This document shows, piece by piece, positions 12,131 through 24,600 of a stretch of DNA of 64,000 bases; position 1 is the first letter of the stretch, and each line of letters begins with the position of its first letter. The notes below the pieces were generated by a model that had not been told where the DNA came from, did no database searches, and saw nothing but the letters and a program-made list of their open reading frames with translations. The stretch lies in the NCBI RefSeq assembly GCF_015706575.1, contig NW_024037057.1:5513203-5577202 (forward strand), in the 5' to 3' direction. This DNA is from Patiria miniata (taxonomy: Eukaryota; Echinodermata; Asteroidea; Valvatida; Asterinidae). Both the position numbers and the translations under genes were made by a program.

Positions 12131-15100
12131 ATTGGGCAATAATTCCAAACGTACATTACTGTTAATCAGGTCAAACTGCTGTGCGTCACTCCCAGCAGAA
12201 GGCGTTAACAGTAACAGAGAGTGACTGTCCACTAACGGACACTATTGAGCAGTTTTATCACTTCATGATTTTGCAATTTCTGTTCCTCTTCAAATTATTT
12301 GATTGGCCGCTGCCCTCTCCTCGGGATATCCCAGTGAAAGTCCACATCAGTCCGAAATCGTTCAGTAATTTAAACTCAAGACAAATATTCCATCCTTTTC
12401 CAGGCAATGCCGATTAATTCTGCGAGTCCTGGAAGCAAGTCAGTGCGGGCACTGAATTGAAACACGCTACAGCAGTGAAAAACTCGACAGGAGCCAGCAC
12501 GTCTGTTTATGGCGTTAATAGAGGATTTTCTTTTGTTTCTCTTCCCTTTTCCTTTGTTTGACTTTTCCTTTGTTTCTCGCAACAACTTTCATTGGTTTTG
12601 TACACGTTTTCTAATCGAGGTCGTCCTCGATTTGGTTCCTGTCCTCGATTCGCCGATCATGTGGCATGTGTGTGTCCTCGATTTACACCATAAACAAACG
12701 CCGAGTGCACCATTCCAAGACGGTTCAATACATTATATAAATGGTTGGGCCTGGCAGCCCCCCCCCCCCTAAAAGATCTTCTTGCTTTCTTTCTTTCTTT
12801 CGTTCTTTCTTTCAACTTCTGCATTTAACAAAAAACAACATTATTCCACATCAAATGAATCAGTGTTAATCTCTTTCTTTAAAAAAAAATCAACAAAATA
12901 TTACATAAGTTTTTCTCGGTGAAAGTAAAACTCTTGTCAGTCATGTTGTCATCATTTACAATATTGTTGAGTTTTCCTTGAGCTAGTCTTATCCTACTTG
13001 TCGGCTCGATATCTGCTCAAGAAATCTGATCCAGGTTTAAATTTAATTTATTTCCCAATCAATAGCAATATATTTACCTTGGAAAATGTAGCAATTTCTT
13101 AGGTAGGGTCACTTGGAGAAACATGAAACATAACTTGCTTGAATTGTTTTAGTCTGTGTTGAACGCGGCAATCATTTTGAGTAATTAGAGGGACAAATGT
13201 GCTTCATGGAACGTTTAAAAATCATATTTGAGGAAAATATCTGTTAGGACCAAAACAAAATGAAACGTTCAAAAAAAGGAGGTTCTAATTTTCGAATATC
13301 AGTATGTTTACACTGTTTAAAATTCTTCAGATATTTACCGAAGGAGACCATTTTAATCATCTTGGCCATAAATAAAGAAACTTGGTACTGATTGCTTCCC
13401 TAACGTTTGAGTATTTTCAGAGAATAAAATAAAGGGAGTATGTTCTCTAGACTAGGAAGGATGGGTTCTTAAGATGTTCAGTTCGATGCCCATAAATAGG
13501 ATCCAAATTTTAATTTTCCCGGTCAATTTAATAGACTTGGCAGCTAAATTGATGACGAATCACCTTTTTTACGCACGAGTTTGGATGCACGTTTATATCA
13601 ACATCAGTTAACTAAATAGATCGTTCAATTTAAATCTAAAGGCATGCGATTTCACTTTTCAACTTTTCAATTCAAAAATAATGCATTCAAATTAAAATGT
13701 CATATTGGGACACGCAAATTCGTTCTGTCAGTTCTGGAATTTGAATCGCCAATTAGTGCACTTCCAATGTTTAATATTGTCTTTTGTTAGACAATTCCAA
13801 CGTCAGTTGAAGCAAATTCAAACAGTGAGCACACGTTTTTGTCCCGGAGTATTCGATTTCGTCTCGTCTAGGCCAAACGTTGTTATTCAGAAATCCAATG
13901 AATTGATTTATATAAGACGAATTCGATCTCTGAATGCTGCCATTCGGCAACAGCTTAGATGAATTTGACGAATATTCTTTACCAGGCGACTCAAGAGGGT
14001 GACCAAACTTTAAAATTGAATGGTAAATGACTGAATTGGTTTTGTTAAAATCGTGTCAGATTTTTCGTGGACGAAATTAAATGATAGAGTTGGTGAATTT
14101 GAATGAATAATCTTTTCAAATAGCCGGGAAAACATATCAATTATATAGCTCTCAAACTCCACGAAGATTGGAGGCCTCATTTGAAATAGGAAAAAAGACA
14201 CAATTATGCCCCTGGACTTATTTTTCTTTCCTGAATGAATTTGATTTATTTTAAGAGCAACCGGTTTTTTTTCTATTTTGGGCGTGGCTGTTCTATTTTT
14301 GTGGTCAAATACTCGAAATGTTTCGTTCGACGAGTTATGTGTTTAGTGAAGACATTTTATATTGCTAAAAAAATAGCAGTGAAAAAAAACCAATTCATGG
14401 TGAAACTCAAAAAATAGCACAAGAGAGCAACTTTGCAAAAAGGCGTTCAACCAATTATTGTTGCACAAAATTTACCCGTCGATAAAACGTTTTCGAGGCT
14501 GCATTTCGAAATGATTTTCTGTGTTCTAAGGGCATACCGATGACTTGAACGTTTCAAAGATTGTACTTAGAAATGAAAATGGGCCCCGAAAAGTTCACTG
14601 ACTTGGGCCTATTATCTAAAGTAACGCCTAGTTTCCAAGGTCCAAAAACTTAAGTGTTTACGGCGTTTATGCGAATATTTACTAAGTCTGATAATGGATA
14701 GATAAAGCCAAATATGAGAGTGTTTCCAGTGCACGGCTTCCTTTTCACTTTGGCTTCAGAGGAGTTTGAGGCCCCTGATTTGGGAAAATCTGGCTCAATC
14801 CGGGCCCTTGTTCTGCTTCAGCAACATTAAATCATTCAATACGAAGCAAAAGTTTGAGGAATATATCCATTTGCTGTTGACATTAAAAACTACAAGAATG
14901 ACCCTCAAGTCAGAGACAAAGCCGCAGCTGGAGACGAACCCATGGTTTGGGAGGCCCCTCAAGATAAACCCATGATTTGGTGTCCAGCCTTGTCAGGTAC
15001 AAACCTGTCGAAACAATACCAGGTCAGGTGTAGTCCGTGCTACCTTGCCAGGGTTCCTTAAATACCAAAACCAAAATAACTATTCGCATCACGAGTTAGA

Positions 15101-15190
15101 GTTAAGTGTGTTTACTTAAAGGGGCGTATAGCTGATTTACATACAATCCGTCGCTGTGGGGCATCGAACGCCAGTGTACATAGACAACGT
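12130..15190 (+). repeat. Diverged tandem segmental duplication, unit 1
   Basis: This roughly 3-kb block matches 15905-18690 in order. Landmarks are GCGTCACTCCCAGCAGAAGG (12185 and 15970), TTGAGTAATTAGA (13177 and 16552), the CCAATAAATA-like segment near 13490 and 16835, GTTCTATTTTTGTG (14290 and 17838), and the R1 repeat at the end. It contains a TTTC microsatellite at about 12783-12812 and a poly-C run at about 12761. No gene is seen in it. Confidence 0.6.
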
Positions 15191-15904
15191 AATGCTACAC
15201 AGCTGGGTTATGATGTACCCGCAGGGGCGCAAATCCAGGGGGGATGGGGGTGTATATCTCCCCCACAAGTTAGACCAGGGGAATGGGCTATTGAATCATC
15301 CTCCCCCACACTTGTTCGTGATGAGAAAACAAAATCGGATTGTGAGGTATTTTTCGAACATCCCAACAACCCAAATGTATTCAATAGCACTGAAAAGTGG
15401 AGAAACGAAGTACAAAAGCTTTTAAACTGCGCTGTTTTGATGTGAGCATGTTGATATGCAAGATTTCTGAAGAGCGCCCCTAGTGTAATGTGGTGTCCAG
15501 CCAGCACCCCTCCCCCGCTTTTTGAAGTTCCACGGCCGGGCAATTTTTGGATTCTTGTCATCCATCATCCCCCACTCGCCGGCACAGATTCACGCCACTG
15601 TGTACCCGTACCCCCTCCCCCTGTCAATTTCTCTGAATCTCCAGTGGTACTTGACCAGAATATACATCAGGCACCCGATGCCTCTCCTCCCTCTTATCGA
15701 AAATACATTATACCAAAATACTCCTCTTCTACGCTCGCATCGTGTTTTATTTTTGAATCGTTTTATTGAGCACGATATAAATCAAAATATTTCCAATTGA
15801 AATACAATTTGATACAACAGCAATAGTCTATACACCCAAGTTCTGTCAGATCTGAATGTAAAAGTGTCCACAGTTTCACATTAAACGCACCATTCCATCA
15901 TGAC
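15191..15904. repeat. Spacer between the duplicated blocks, with an inverted poly-C repeat
   Basis: 15480-15640 is the reverse complement of 9607-9740, including the CGGCCGGGCAATTTT segment and the ATTCACGCCACTG end. 15219-15320 holds another poly-G/poly-C piece of the same style. No gene is seen. Confidence 0.55.
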
Positions 15905-16022
15905 GTGATGTAGTTTAAGGCTGGGCAACAAACGTCCAAACGTTTATTGTTAATCTGGACAAACTGCTGTGCGTCACTCCCAGCAGAAGGCGTTAAAAGT
16001 AAAAGTGAATGACTGTCCATAA

Positions 16023-16387
16023 GGCCAAACAAAAATAAGTCTCCGGTTTCTGTTATGCGCGCGCGTCGCCGTAGCCATGCGCGTCGGCAAAATGAAAAAG
16101 GTTTTTTTTTTCAATGAAAGATGATGTCTCAAATCCGCCAAACTCACTGGTTTGACTGGAATCATGGTGCTGCACAATTTTAACGTGTTTTTAGATGGGG
16201 TTACGATCGAGAATAAGCTTTATGTGGCCTCTCTGGACTCCCACATATTTGCACAAAGTTTAGTCGGGCACCATTTGCAGTCATCAGCCGACATTTGAAG
16301 CCAAAAAAGAAATTGGTAAACAAAAAACGCGTCGCCGCACCACTTTTTGGGCAAGCTCCATACCAGAAACCGGAGACTTTTTTTGCC
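16023..16387. mobile_element. Small PIF/Harbinger-type inverted-repeat element (MITE)
   Basis: A 365-bp element with imperfect terminal inverted repeats containing AAGTCTCCGGTTTCTG and its complement CAGAAACCGGAGACTT. It is flanked by the trinucleotide TAA at 16020-16022 and 16388-16390. The paralogous unit 1 (near 12230) lacks the element and shows a single TAA, so the empty site is preserved in the same window. TAA target duplications are typical of PIF/Harbinger elements. There is no transposase, so it is non-autonomous. Confidence 0.75.
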
Positions 16388-17254
16388 TAAACAGACATTG
16401 AGCAGTTGTATCACTTAATGTTTCGCAATTTCTCTTCCTTTTCATATTATTTGATACCAGTCATCGAAAGACATCACACATGAATAAATAATCTAAATTT
16501 ACTAACAGTGATAGTTTGTTTAAATCTTTGTTTAGATACGACAATATTTTGAGTAATTAGATTGAATAGTGCTACAAAAATATATGTTGACGGAAAGATA
16601 GAAGACTATTCCACGTTTTGGAGTCCTTAACATGAGTAAAGGAAGTTCTAAATTTGGGAACTTGATTTGCTGATCGAGGACTATGAACCATTTAAAGACT
16701 ATTTTAATCACCTTAGAAATAAATAAAGGAAATTGGTTTTGATTGTTTTCCTTAAGTTCATTGTACTTCAAGAAAATTATATAAAGTGTGCTCTGCATAG
16801 GATGAGTTCGTAAGGATTCTTAAGTTCGAGGCCAATAAATAAGATTGGAGTATAGCCACACTAAAGTGTTCAGAGGGCAAAGTGAACATATCATCGATCA
16901 CAACCCGTACAAAATTCGTGAATTTAAACTGTGTCCATTAAATATCATTTGTAAGGATAATGATTTGTACATGTATAATGTATATTTTTGGTTTTGGAAA
17001 TGCTAAAGATGATATTTTTTTAAGATTCAAAGCAAAGCTTAATACATCTTAACACATTTGTACCGTACAATTCGGGTCGAGTATTTTGAAAGAGTTCCTG
17101 GAGAATCCCATGATAAAAAAAAGATATGTGTATGATCAGAGGAGGAGGTAATGCCTTGTAATAAACAATAATTAACTGTAATCACATTGGAATATTTTTA
17201 CTATTAAAACTCTCATAAAAGCGATTTTGATATATACAAGTACTATCAAAATTG

Positions 17255-17530
17255 ACGTAAATTCCCACTTTGCCCAGGTTCAGTAGTAGTGCGATGTAGG
17301 AATATTAATTATGGGTAATTTTAACACCCCTTTTTTACGGCAAATTAAATCAAAATTTCACGAAATTCCCACTTTGGCCAGGTTCGGTAATAGCACAATG
17401 TGAGAATATTATCAGTGGGTCACTTCAGCACACCTTATCTATAGAAAAGTACATCAAATTTACAAATTCCAACTTTGACCAGGGTCAGTAGCCGTGCAAT
17501 GAAGAAATATTAACAATGGGCAGTTTGGCT
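17255..17530 (+). repeat. Three diverged tandem repeats of about 100 bp
   Basis: The segment AAATTCCCACTTTG with CCAGGTTC recurs near 17260, 17362 and 17462, each followed by GTAG/GTAAT, a GCAATG-like word and GAATATTA-like sequence. Non-coding. Confidence 0.6.
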
Positions 17531-18739
17531 GTTTGGGCATAATATGCTTCTGCGTAAATGTTCGCATGACAATCATCAGAGTAAATTGAAAACTTCGTAC
17601 AATCGTCAATGTGTAAGTTTTGGATGCATTCCTACATTGCCGGGCGGTATTGGAATTCCGACATCCGGACAAAATGTGAATTCCAACGTTGCGCAGATTC
17701 CCACCTTGTCCGCGACACTTAGCTTTCAAACCCCACGCGTGATGGGTGCATAAATATGCACCAATTGCTCTTGTTTTTAACCCAAAACAATTAAATTATA
17801 TCTTAAAAGAATTCGTTTGATTTCAATGTGGGCGTCTGTTCTATTTTTGTGTGTGGTCAGGCCGGATATAGTTCGCAATTCGGTAACTGATTGTTTCATG
17901 CTAAAACACGATTTTCTGAAATTGTTAGATGCATTATGCGAAGTGAACACATCTTATTTTGCTATACAAAAAAGAAAAAAATATTCGCCGTGAAGCTCGA
18001 AAATAGAGTGACTTTAAACAAAAAGGCGATGAACCATTCATTGTTTCACAACAAAATAAAGGTTTGTGAGGCTGCATGTTGGAATGATTTTATGCCTTGA
18101 GTGCATGCTATACTGAAAACCTGAGAGTTGAAAGATTGTACCCAAAAAGGAATATGGGCCCCTACAAGCTCACTGACTAGAGCCTATTATCTAAAATCAC
18201 GCCATGTTTCCAAGGTCCAACAACTGAAGTGTTTACGGTGTTTTTGCGAATGTTTACATAGTCTGATGCTGCTGGCTAGATACAGCCAAATATAGGCGGG
18301 TTTCACGGGCTCGGCTCCCGTTCCGTTTTAGCTTCGGGAGAGTTCGAAGCCCCTGACTAACGGGAATCAGGCTCAGTATGCACTGGTTTCGCTTTAGCAA
18401 CTTTAAATCGAATAACAGGAAGCCAAAGTTTGGAGGCTATCCACTCGCTTGTGGCATTAGAAAAACTAAAATGATTATGTAGTCAAAGCAGAAGCAACAT
18501 CTTGAGACGAATCCGTGGTTTGAGAACCCCCCCCCCCCAAGATAAACCCATGATCTGGTATCTCGCCTCGTCATGTACTAACCATGTTAAAAAAAAAAAC
18601 CAGGTCAGGTGTAGTCTGTGCTACCTTGCCAGGGAGCATTTAATACCAAAACAAAAATAATTATGCGCATCACGAGTTAAGAGTTGAAGGGGCCATGCTA
18701 TTAATTTTATAATTAAAATACACAATTGTGGTCCCTGCT

Positions 18740-19990
18740 CTTGTGCATTTTTAAGAGAAACCTTTTTTTTCTCTTTTGAACGTCTCCAAGTCACTTGAAC
18801 AAAAATCAGAAAAGAAACGCGGCTGAATTGTCAACATTTGGTAATTATTCCACAACAAAATGTCATTTTTTTTTCTTTCGATGCGCTATATGCAAGCCTT
18901 CAACTTCAAACTTCTGTATTGCTAATTAAAAGCAAGCAATAAAAACAAAATTCAGGATGGAGTACAAAAATAGCACGGGAAAAGTATCTTTTTTAAAAGG
19001 CGTTGAACCATTCAAATTCACCCAACAAAGGTTTTTGGAGTTGCTATATTGGAATGATTTTCTGCTCTGGGGGCATGCTACCCTAACCTGAGAGTCTCAA
19101 AGATTGTAACCCGAAATTTAAGAGTTTACTGACTGTTCACGCCATGTATCAAAGGTCCAAAACCGAAGTGTTTACGGCGTTCATGCGAATGTTTACATAG
19201 TATGATGGCACTGGCTAGATAAAACCAAATATAAGTGGGTTTGCAGTGCGCGGCTTCGGTTCTGTTTTGACTTCGGGAGAGTCGGAGGTCCCTTACCTAG
19301 GGGAATCCGTCTCCGTACAGGCCCTTGTTTAGTTTCAATACAATAAAATCAAATGTATTATCCCATTGTGGGAAAGTAAATGGCCTTTTTTAGGCAAATT
19401 TTAAAACACCCAGAAAGCACGAATGTAAAAACTACACAAATACAGAAATACATAGAAAATGAATACATCAATAAAAAAAAATACAATCTTTAAGCAAGTA
19501 AGATATATTTATTCACTGTGAACCTGTTTGCTATTTATATTTGTTTTACACACCAAACCAACGTTGGAAGAATATCCATTTGGTTGTGAAATTAGAAACC
19601 CCAAGAATTATTCTGAAGTCAGAGACGGAGCCGTACCCGGGATGAATCCGTGGTTTGGAAAACCACCAGCGATAAACCCATGATCTGGTGTCCCGCCTCG
19701 TCATGTTAAAACCAATTGAAGCAAAATCAGGTCAGACGTAGTCTGTGTTACCTTGCAAGAGTTCATTATCAAAACGAAAATAGTTATGCGTATCTCGAGT
19801 TACAGTTAATATTATCTACTGTGTTTACTGAGAGGGGCGTATAGCTGATTTACATACAATCCATCGCAGTAGGGCATTGAACGCCAGTACATAGACAACT
19901 TCTAGATAATTTTCCTCTCAGCGAGTGAACTTCACACCTTCCTTCAACTCGGCAAATACCAAAATGCTGCGAAAGACCATTCAGGATTTG
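18740..19990 (+). repeat. Partial third unit of the duplicated block, ending in R1
   Basis: Shares the TAGCACGGG/AAAAGGCGTTGAACCA segment with 14400-14450 and 17990-18040, and ends with the R1 landmarks and the short frame related to the ORF at 10445. About 19340-19550 is a simple AT-rich insertion. No gene is seen. Confidence 0.55.
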
Positions 19991-20192
19991 GATTCAGGAA
20001 GAGGGCGTTTTTCTCTGCAATTCTGTACAGACAACCCGCCTTCTCATTAAGCAAAAACCAAAAAGTAAACCTTTGAAGGAAGAGCTTTTTTTTTTCTTAA
20101 AACATCTTTCTGAAAGAAAACTCCAGCCACACAAATGTAATTTAATGTGACCCCGCAGTTGTTGTGGTCGGTTTAACGTACAAACCTGAGCA

Positions 20193-20388
20193 ACATTAGA
20201 GACACACTCTCGGAAAAAATGGTTCGGATAACATTGTTAACTTATTTCTTATGATGGGACTGCGGTTTGGCCGAAGTCAATTGAGCGTGATCGGCTGACT
20301 GATAAGGTTTACGTACAAAACCCCAAGACAACGAGGTTTTTGTATAGAAAGCTGCTGGACCACATTTTGCGAGAGTGTGTCCGTAATG
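20193..20388. mobile_element. MITE M1, copy 1
   Basis: About 196 bp with 19-bp imperfect terminal inverted repeats (CATTAGAGACACACTCTCG and CGAGAGTGTGTCCGTAATG). It is almost identical to 20899-21093. There is no coding capacity. I could not define a target-site duplication. Confidence 0.75.
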
Positions 20389-20898
20389 CTTGAAGCCTGC
20401 CGGTAATGCTGAGCCTGCATACTGCCAAAGTTACCAGTGGCATCCCTACATGATTTTCTCGTGCAAATAGGACCCATTTTGGACCCTAATTTTATCAAAT
20501 CTGCTCTTAGATAATAGCCCAAAAGCTAGGGAGATGATCCTCGGCTATATTCGCATGATTCCACCGATTTTTAAACTAGACGGTCTCGTTTTTTGCAAAA
20601 AATTGTGGGGGCACTTTTTATGCAAATTAACGACGCGGACGCGTAGAAATTTTGAAACCCTAATCAAATTGATTGCGCCCGCTGTTGGTCTTATTGCGCC
20701 ATTCTGATATATCTTCTGTTTAGCCCCCCCCCCCCCCACAGCCCCCCCCCCCCACCACCACACCGAAAAATAATGGTAATTAAATACTGTTAAAAATGTG
20801 CTCGTTTATTCAGAAATTCATGAAGCATATTCAAACTGATTGGATGTTTCCAAAGTGTCTTTCCCATTTGCAAAAGTTCTTTTTAAAAGCCCATCAAC
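20389..20898. other. Spacer between the two M1 copies
   Basis: No gene. It contains two adjacent poly-C runs (about 20723-20752) and some unassigned sequence. Confidence 0.5.
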
Positions 20899-21093
20899 CA
20901 TTAGAGACACACTCTCGGAAAAAATGGTTTGGATAACATTGTTAACTTATTTCTTATGATGGGACTGCGGTTTGGCCGAAGTCAATTGAGCGTGATCGGC
21001 TGACTGATAAGGTTTACGTACAAAACCCCAAGACAACGAGGTTTTTGTATAGAAAGCTGCTGGACCACATTTTGCGAGAGTGTGTCCGTAATG
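20899..21093. mobile_element. MITE M1, copy 2
   Basis: Near-identical to 20193-20388. By eye they differ by one substitution and one single-base indel near position 30. It lies just upstream of the first recognisable NLR-B exon, so it may sit in the promoter or first intron. Confidence 0.75.
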
Positions 21094-21195
21094 AAAAAAG
21101 GAGATATTTTACTTTGCTCGCCACGCCAAACCGTTTCTAGAAACTACTGAACTATCGACGATTACTGTGGTAAACGCCAGTCGGGTTTTTCTTAG

Positions 21196-21258
21196 AAAAA
21201 GGAGACTATCGAAACGATGGATCCGAAGACAATCAAAGCAGACACATGAAAGTCAGAG
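21196..21258 (+). other. Candidate 5' coding exon of NLR-B (uncertain)
   Basis: The first UBL exon needs a preceding exon that ends in phase 2. A donor CAGAG|GTAAAC at 21258/21259 fits that phase in a frame that is open back to about 21094 and strongly basic (RKRRLSKRWIRRQSK). A good acceptor (TTTTTCTTAG) ends at 21195. The frame has no Met, so the true start must lie further upstream. The ATG at 21217 in another frame meets TGA at 21247 and cannot be used. Confidence 0.25.
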
Positions 21259-21500
21259 GTAAACAGCAATGACAGTGATTCATTTCAAATGAAGGTCATA
21301 ATTGTAGCTTAATATCGAAGGATTTGTTGAATCATTGACGCTTTACAGCTACTGGAGTGAACTTGTGCAATACTGTTCATAGACTCATGACAGTGGATGT
21401 GACTTTGACCATAGTTTCATAAGGAATTGTTCACAGATCCCGTTCTATTTTAGAATAATGCATTTCTAAAACTAAACAGATTTTCTCTCTGTTTTTACAG

Positions 21501-21684
21501 TAATACCAAACATGTAAAACAGAAACTGCAGGTCTTTGTCCGGACTCCCTCCTCACATCAATCCAAGACACTGTATTTCGAACTCCATCCCGAGACATTC
21601 GTCTCATCTCTCAAAGAAACAATCCAGAAGAGGATCGGTGTGGAAGCACGACATCAGCGTCTATACATCAGGGAAATCTTCCAG
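21501..21684 (+). CDS. NLR-B exon: ubiquitin-like domain 1, first part
   Basis: Encodes KQKLQVFVRTPSSHQSKTL through RIGVEARHQRLYIREIFQ. This follows the ubiquitin pattern of a beta hairpin (LQVFVRT), an acidic strand (LYFELHPETF), a helix (SLKETIQKRIGV) and the QQRL-like turn (HQRLYI). It enters in phase 2 and leaves in phase 0, the same as the UBL2 exon at 23942. Confidence 0.8.
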
Positions 21685-24600
21685 GTAGGTATACTTTCAT
21701 TCATAATTCCGGTAATACGGATAAGTTGTTCAATTTGAAATATCAACACCTAGATTTTCGCATTGGTATTTTAGAAAGGGTAATGTGGAATGCAAGATCT
21801 CATATTATGTTCATGTTTTAAACACTATTTTCAAAAAATCACAACCCCTCCCTCCACACCATGAAAGGCTTCAACGAACGTAATTTGCTGGAAGTTTGAA
21901 TAATTAACATCTTATCGTCCCTGTTTCTCCTGATTATGTAATTTACTTTCTTACATTATCCATTTTGTTAGCTCTGTGACTTGCTCACACTTGAGGAGAA
22001 TGGTGTCGACAAGAACGAAATCATCTCTCTCCGGCTGTCAATAGAAGACACAAAAGGTAAATTATAGAGTTTTACAAATAAATGTTCAAATAAATAAACA
22101 ATCTGAATGTAAACTATTAATGAAGAACAAGAGTTGCTTTTTGTTGTAGCTGATGTTAATAAGTTAATAAGTTGTAAGTTATAAGTAAAATGTTTCACAG
22201 AAGTTAAAAGTTAATGTTTTTGGCAGATAAAGCTAACATTGATGATGAGTACCTCAAGGACTTGTCGTCGAAAATCGAATCATCTTGGAAGGAACTTGCC
22301 AAACACCTAGGATATGAAGAAGCGGAAATTGCAGACATCCAAACCACCAACAAAGGCAGCATTGAAGAGAGCCGTCACATGCTACTCAGTTGGTGGGAAA
22401 AGACGACAGTTCGGAGCGAAGCAGCTCAGAAGCTGAGACGAGCATTGGAGGCCATCGGGTTGACTGATTTGGCCCAAAATGTACCGGGTGAGCTTAATTA
22501 ATGTAAACAAGTATTTTCTAATACTCAGAAGTGATTTTCGACTGGACTCAATTCTTTTAGGACAAAAAATATTGGTATGGTACCCTACTCTCACACAGAG
22601 CTCTTTAAACGAATAAATAGGCCCGAGCAATGAAGAACGGCCTCGTTGATTGTAAAACAAAATAGTCAAGATAGTTAAAAGTGATTGGTAAACAATACAA
22701 TTATGATGCACTCTGTTTTCCTTCTTACATCAGTAACGAGCGAATCGAGTGACGAAGCAGCTGGACCCGAGCCAGAAAAGCATCAAGATGCAGGAGTTGA
22801 CGAAGAGAGCAAACAAAATGGGGTGGCATCAACCGAAGAAGAACATGTGAAAAACGACGAGGTACCAAAAGGTAAAAGACCAAGTTGGGGAAACAAATTA
22901 ATATGTCCAAGTGAACAGACGACCTCCTAGGCAGTTTTTGCTATCTTTAGTTGAGCTGTTTATAAAGAACAACGGTCTATTTTTGTTGCGGCTGTAGTTA
23001 ATAGTATAAGCTTACTGCTATACGTTGATACCATGTACGCCTGTGGACGCAAAAGAAATGTTTCACTGAAGGAACAATTTAAAATTCTATTGGCAGACAA
23101 GGCCGCCATTGATGATGAGTACCTCAAGGGCTTGTCCCCGAAAATTGAATCATCGTGGAGGAAACTTGCCAAACACTTAGGATATGAAGATGCGGAAATA
23201 GCAGACATCCAAACCACCAACGAAGGCAGCGCTGAAGGGAGCCGTCACATGCTACTCACTTGGTGGGAAAAGATGACAGATCGCAACGAAGCAGCTCAGA
23301 AGCTGAGACGAGCATTGGAGGCCATCGGGCTGACTGATTTGGCCCAAAATGCACCGGGTGAGCTTAAAGTTAAAACTAGACTTACTAGACTTATTTTTCA
23401 GGACACAGAAAAGAATTGATGAGGTACCACACGATCTTTTTTTATACAGCAAATAAGCTATTACAAAAAACTACCTTGTTAATTTTTTAAACAAATTAAA
23501 AATGTTAAAAGAAAAATCAGTGGAAAGTCATTTGTAAACAATTCTTTGCACTCTATTTTGCTTGTAACATCAGTAACGAGCGAATCGAGAGACGAAGCAG
23601 CTGGACCCGAGCCAGAAAGGCGTGAAGATGCAGGAGTTGACGAGGAGAGCAAACTAAACAAAGTGGCATCAACCGAGGAAGAGAAACCGAAAAAGGAACG
23701 AGTTTGTGATCAAGACAAACCTCAGCTAATCAGGTAAAACACGATATGCTGCTTTTCGTACTACAACTGCAATTTTGGTTTTTTTAAAGATAAATATAGC
23801 TCCCTTTGAAAACAAAATTTCCTCACTTAAATAATGGCGTAGAGAATGATTATACGCCATTAGTCTTTACCTTTATTCCTGAACTTTTATGTCAATTCCA
23901 ACAATTAAAAAGCCTCACCATCAGAACCTTTTTTCTGACAGTCGCAGATATGTGCAGGTCTTCATCAGAAGTCACTGCTCACATAGACCGAGGATAATGT
24001 GCTTGCAAGTGGATCCAGAAACATCTGTCTTGCTCTTAAAAGTGATAATGAGCGAGAAAATCGGTGTGCTGCCTCAACAACAGCGTCTGTTCATCCGAAG
24101 AAACTTTCGTAACTTTGAGGTAAAGATTGCTCTATATTTTACAAAGCAGCCGTGTTGCGAAGTACCATCAACATTCTATTGATTTAAAGACCATGCATTG
24201 TGGGTTTTTGTGACAGTCTCTTCTGATTCAGTAGTCGTGTACAGATATAGTGCTGCTTTTTATGTCAGCACAATGGAGTTTACGCACTTATTAGTTTCAA
24301 GGTGAAGCTGCACCATAACAAGTTACAATTATATGTAGTTATTTTTACCAGTGTAGTATAATCTGAAACCCTAAACTGTCGTTTAAACCTTTGCTTCGAA
24401 AAAAAATGTTCTTTAAGAAACTTCTTTCTTTTGCCAGCTCCATAACTTGCTGACACTACACGACTGTGGAATTCATCAGGACGAGAACATCTCACTACGT
24501 CTGTGTACCGATGGCCTACTGGGCGGTGGACCAAAAGGTAAATGCTTATGAGAAACATTACCTTGCAAGATGGAGAAAAGCAAACGATCAAAATGTCTCC

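Larger units (their letters stand above)
15905..18690 (+). repeat. Diverged tandem segmental duplication, unit 2
   Basis: Second unit of the block at 12130-15190, interrupted by a small transposon at 16023-16387 that is absent from unit 1. It ends with an R1 repeat copy (about 18120-18690). No gene is seen. Confidence 0.6.

Noticed and set aside
17255..17530. CRISPR-like spaced repeats
   Set aside because: The repeats are diverged, about 100 bp long and in an animal genome; they have no short identical repeats with unique spacers.
21217..21249. ATG frame MDPKTIKADT as the NLR-B start
   Set aside because: It meets TGA after ten codons and cannot reach the UBL exon in the required phase.
24438..24537. 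GGG after UBL2 as a ubiquitin-type processing site
   Set aside because: The sequence is internal, followed by PKG and a Death domain, and lacks the LRxRGG context.
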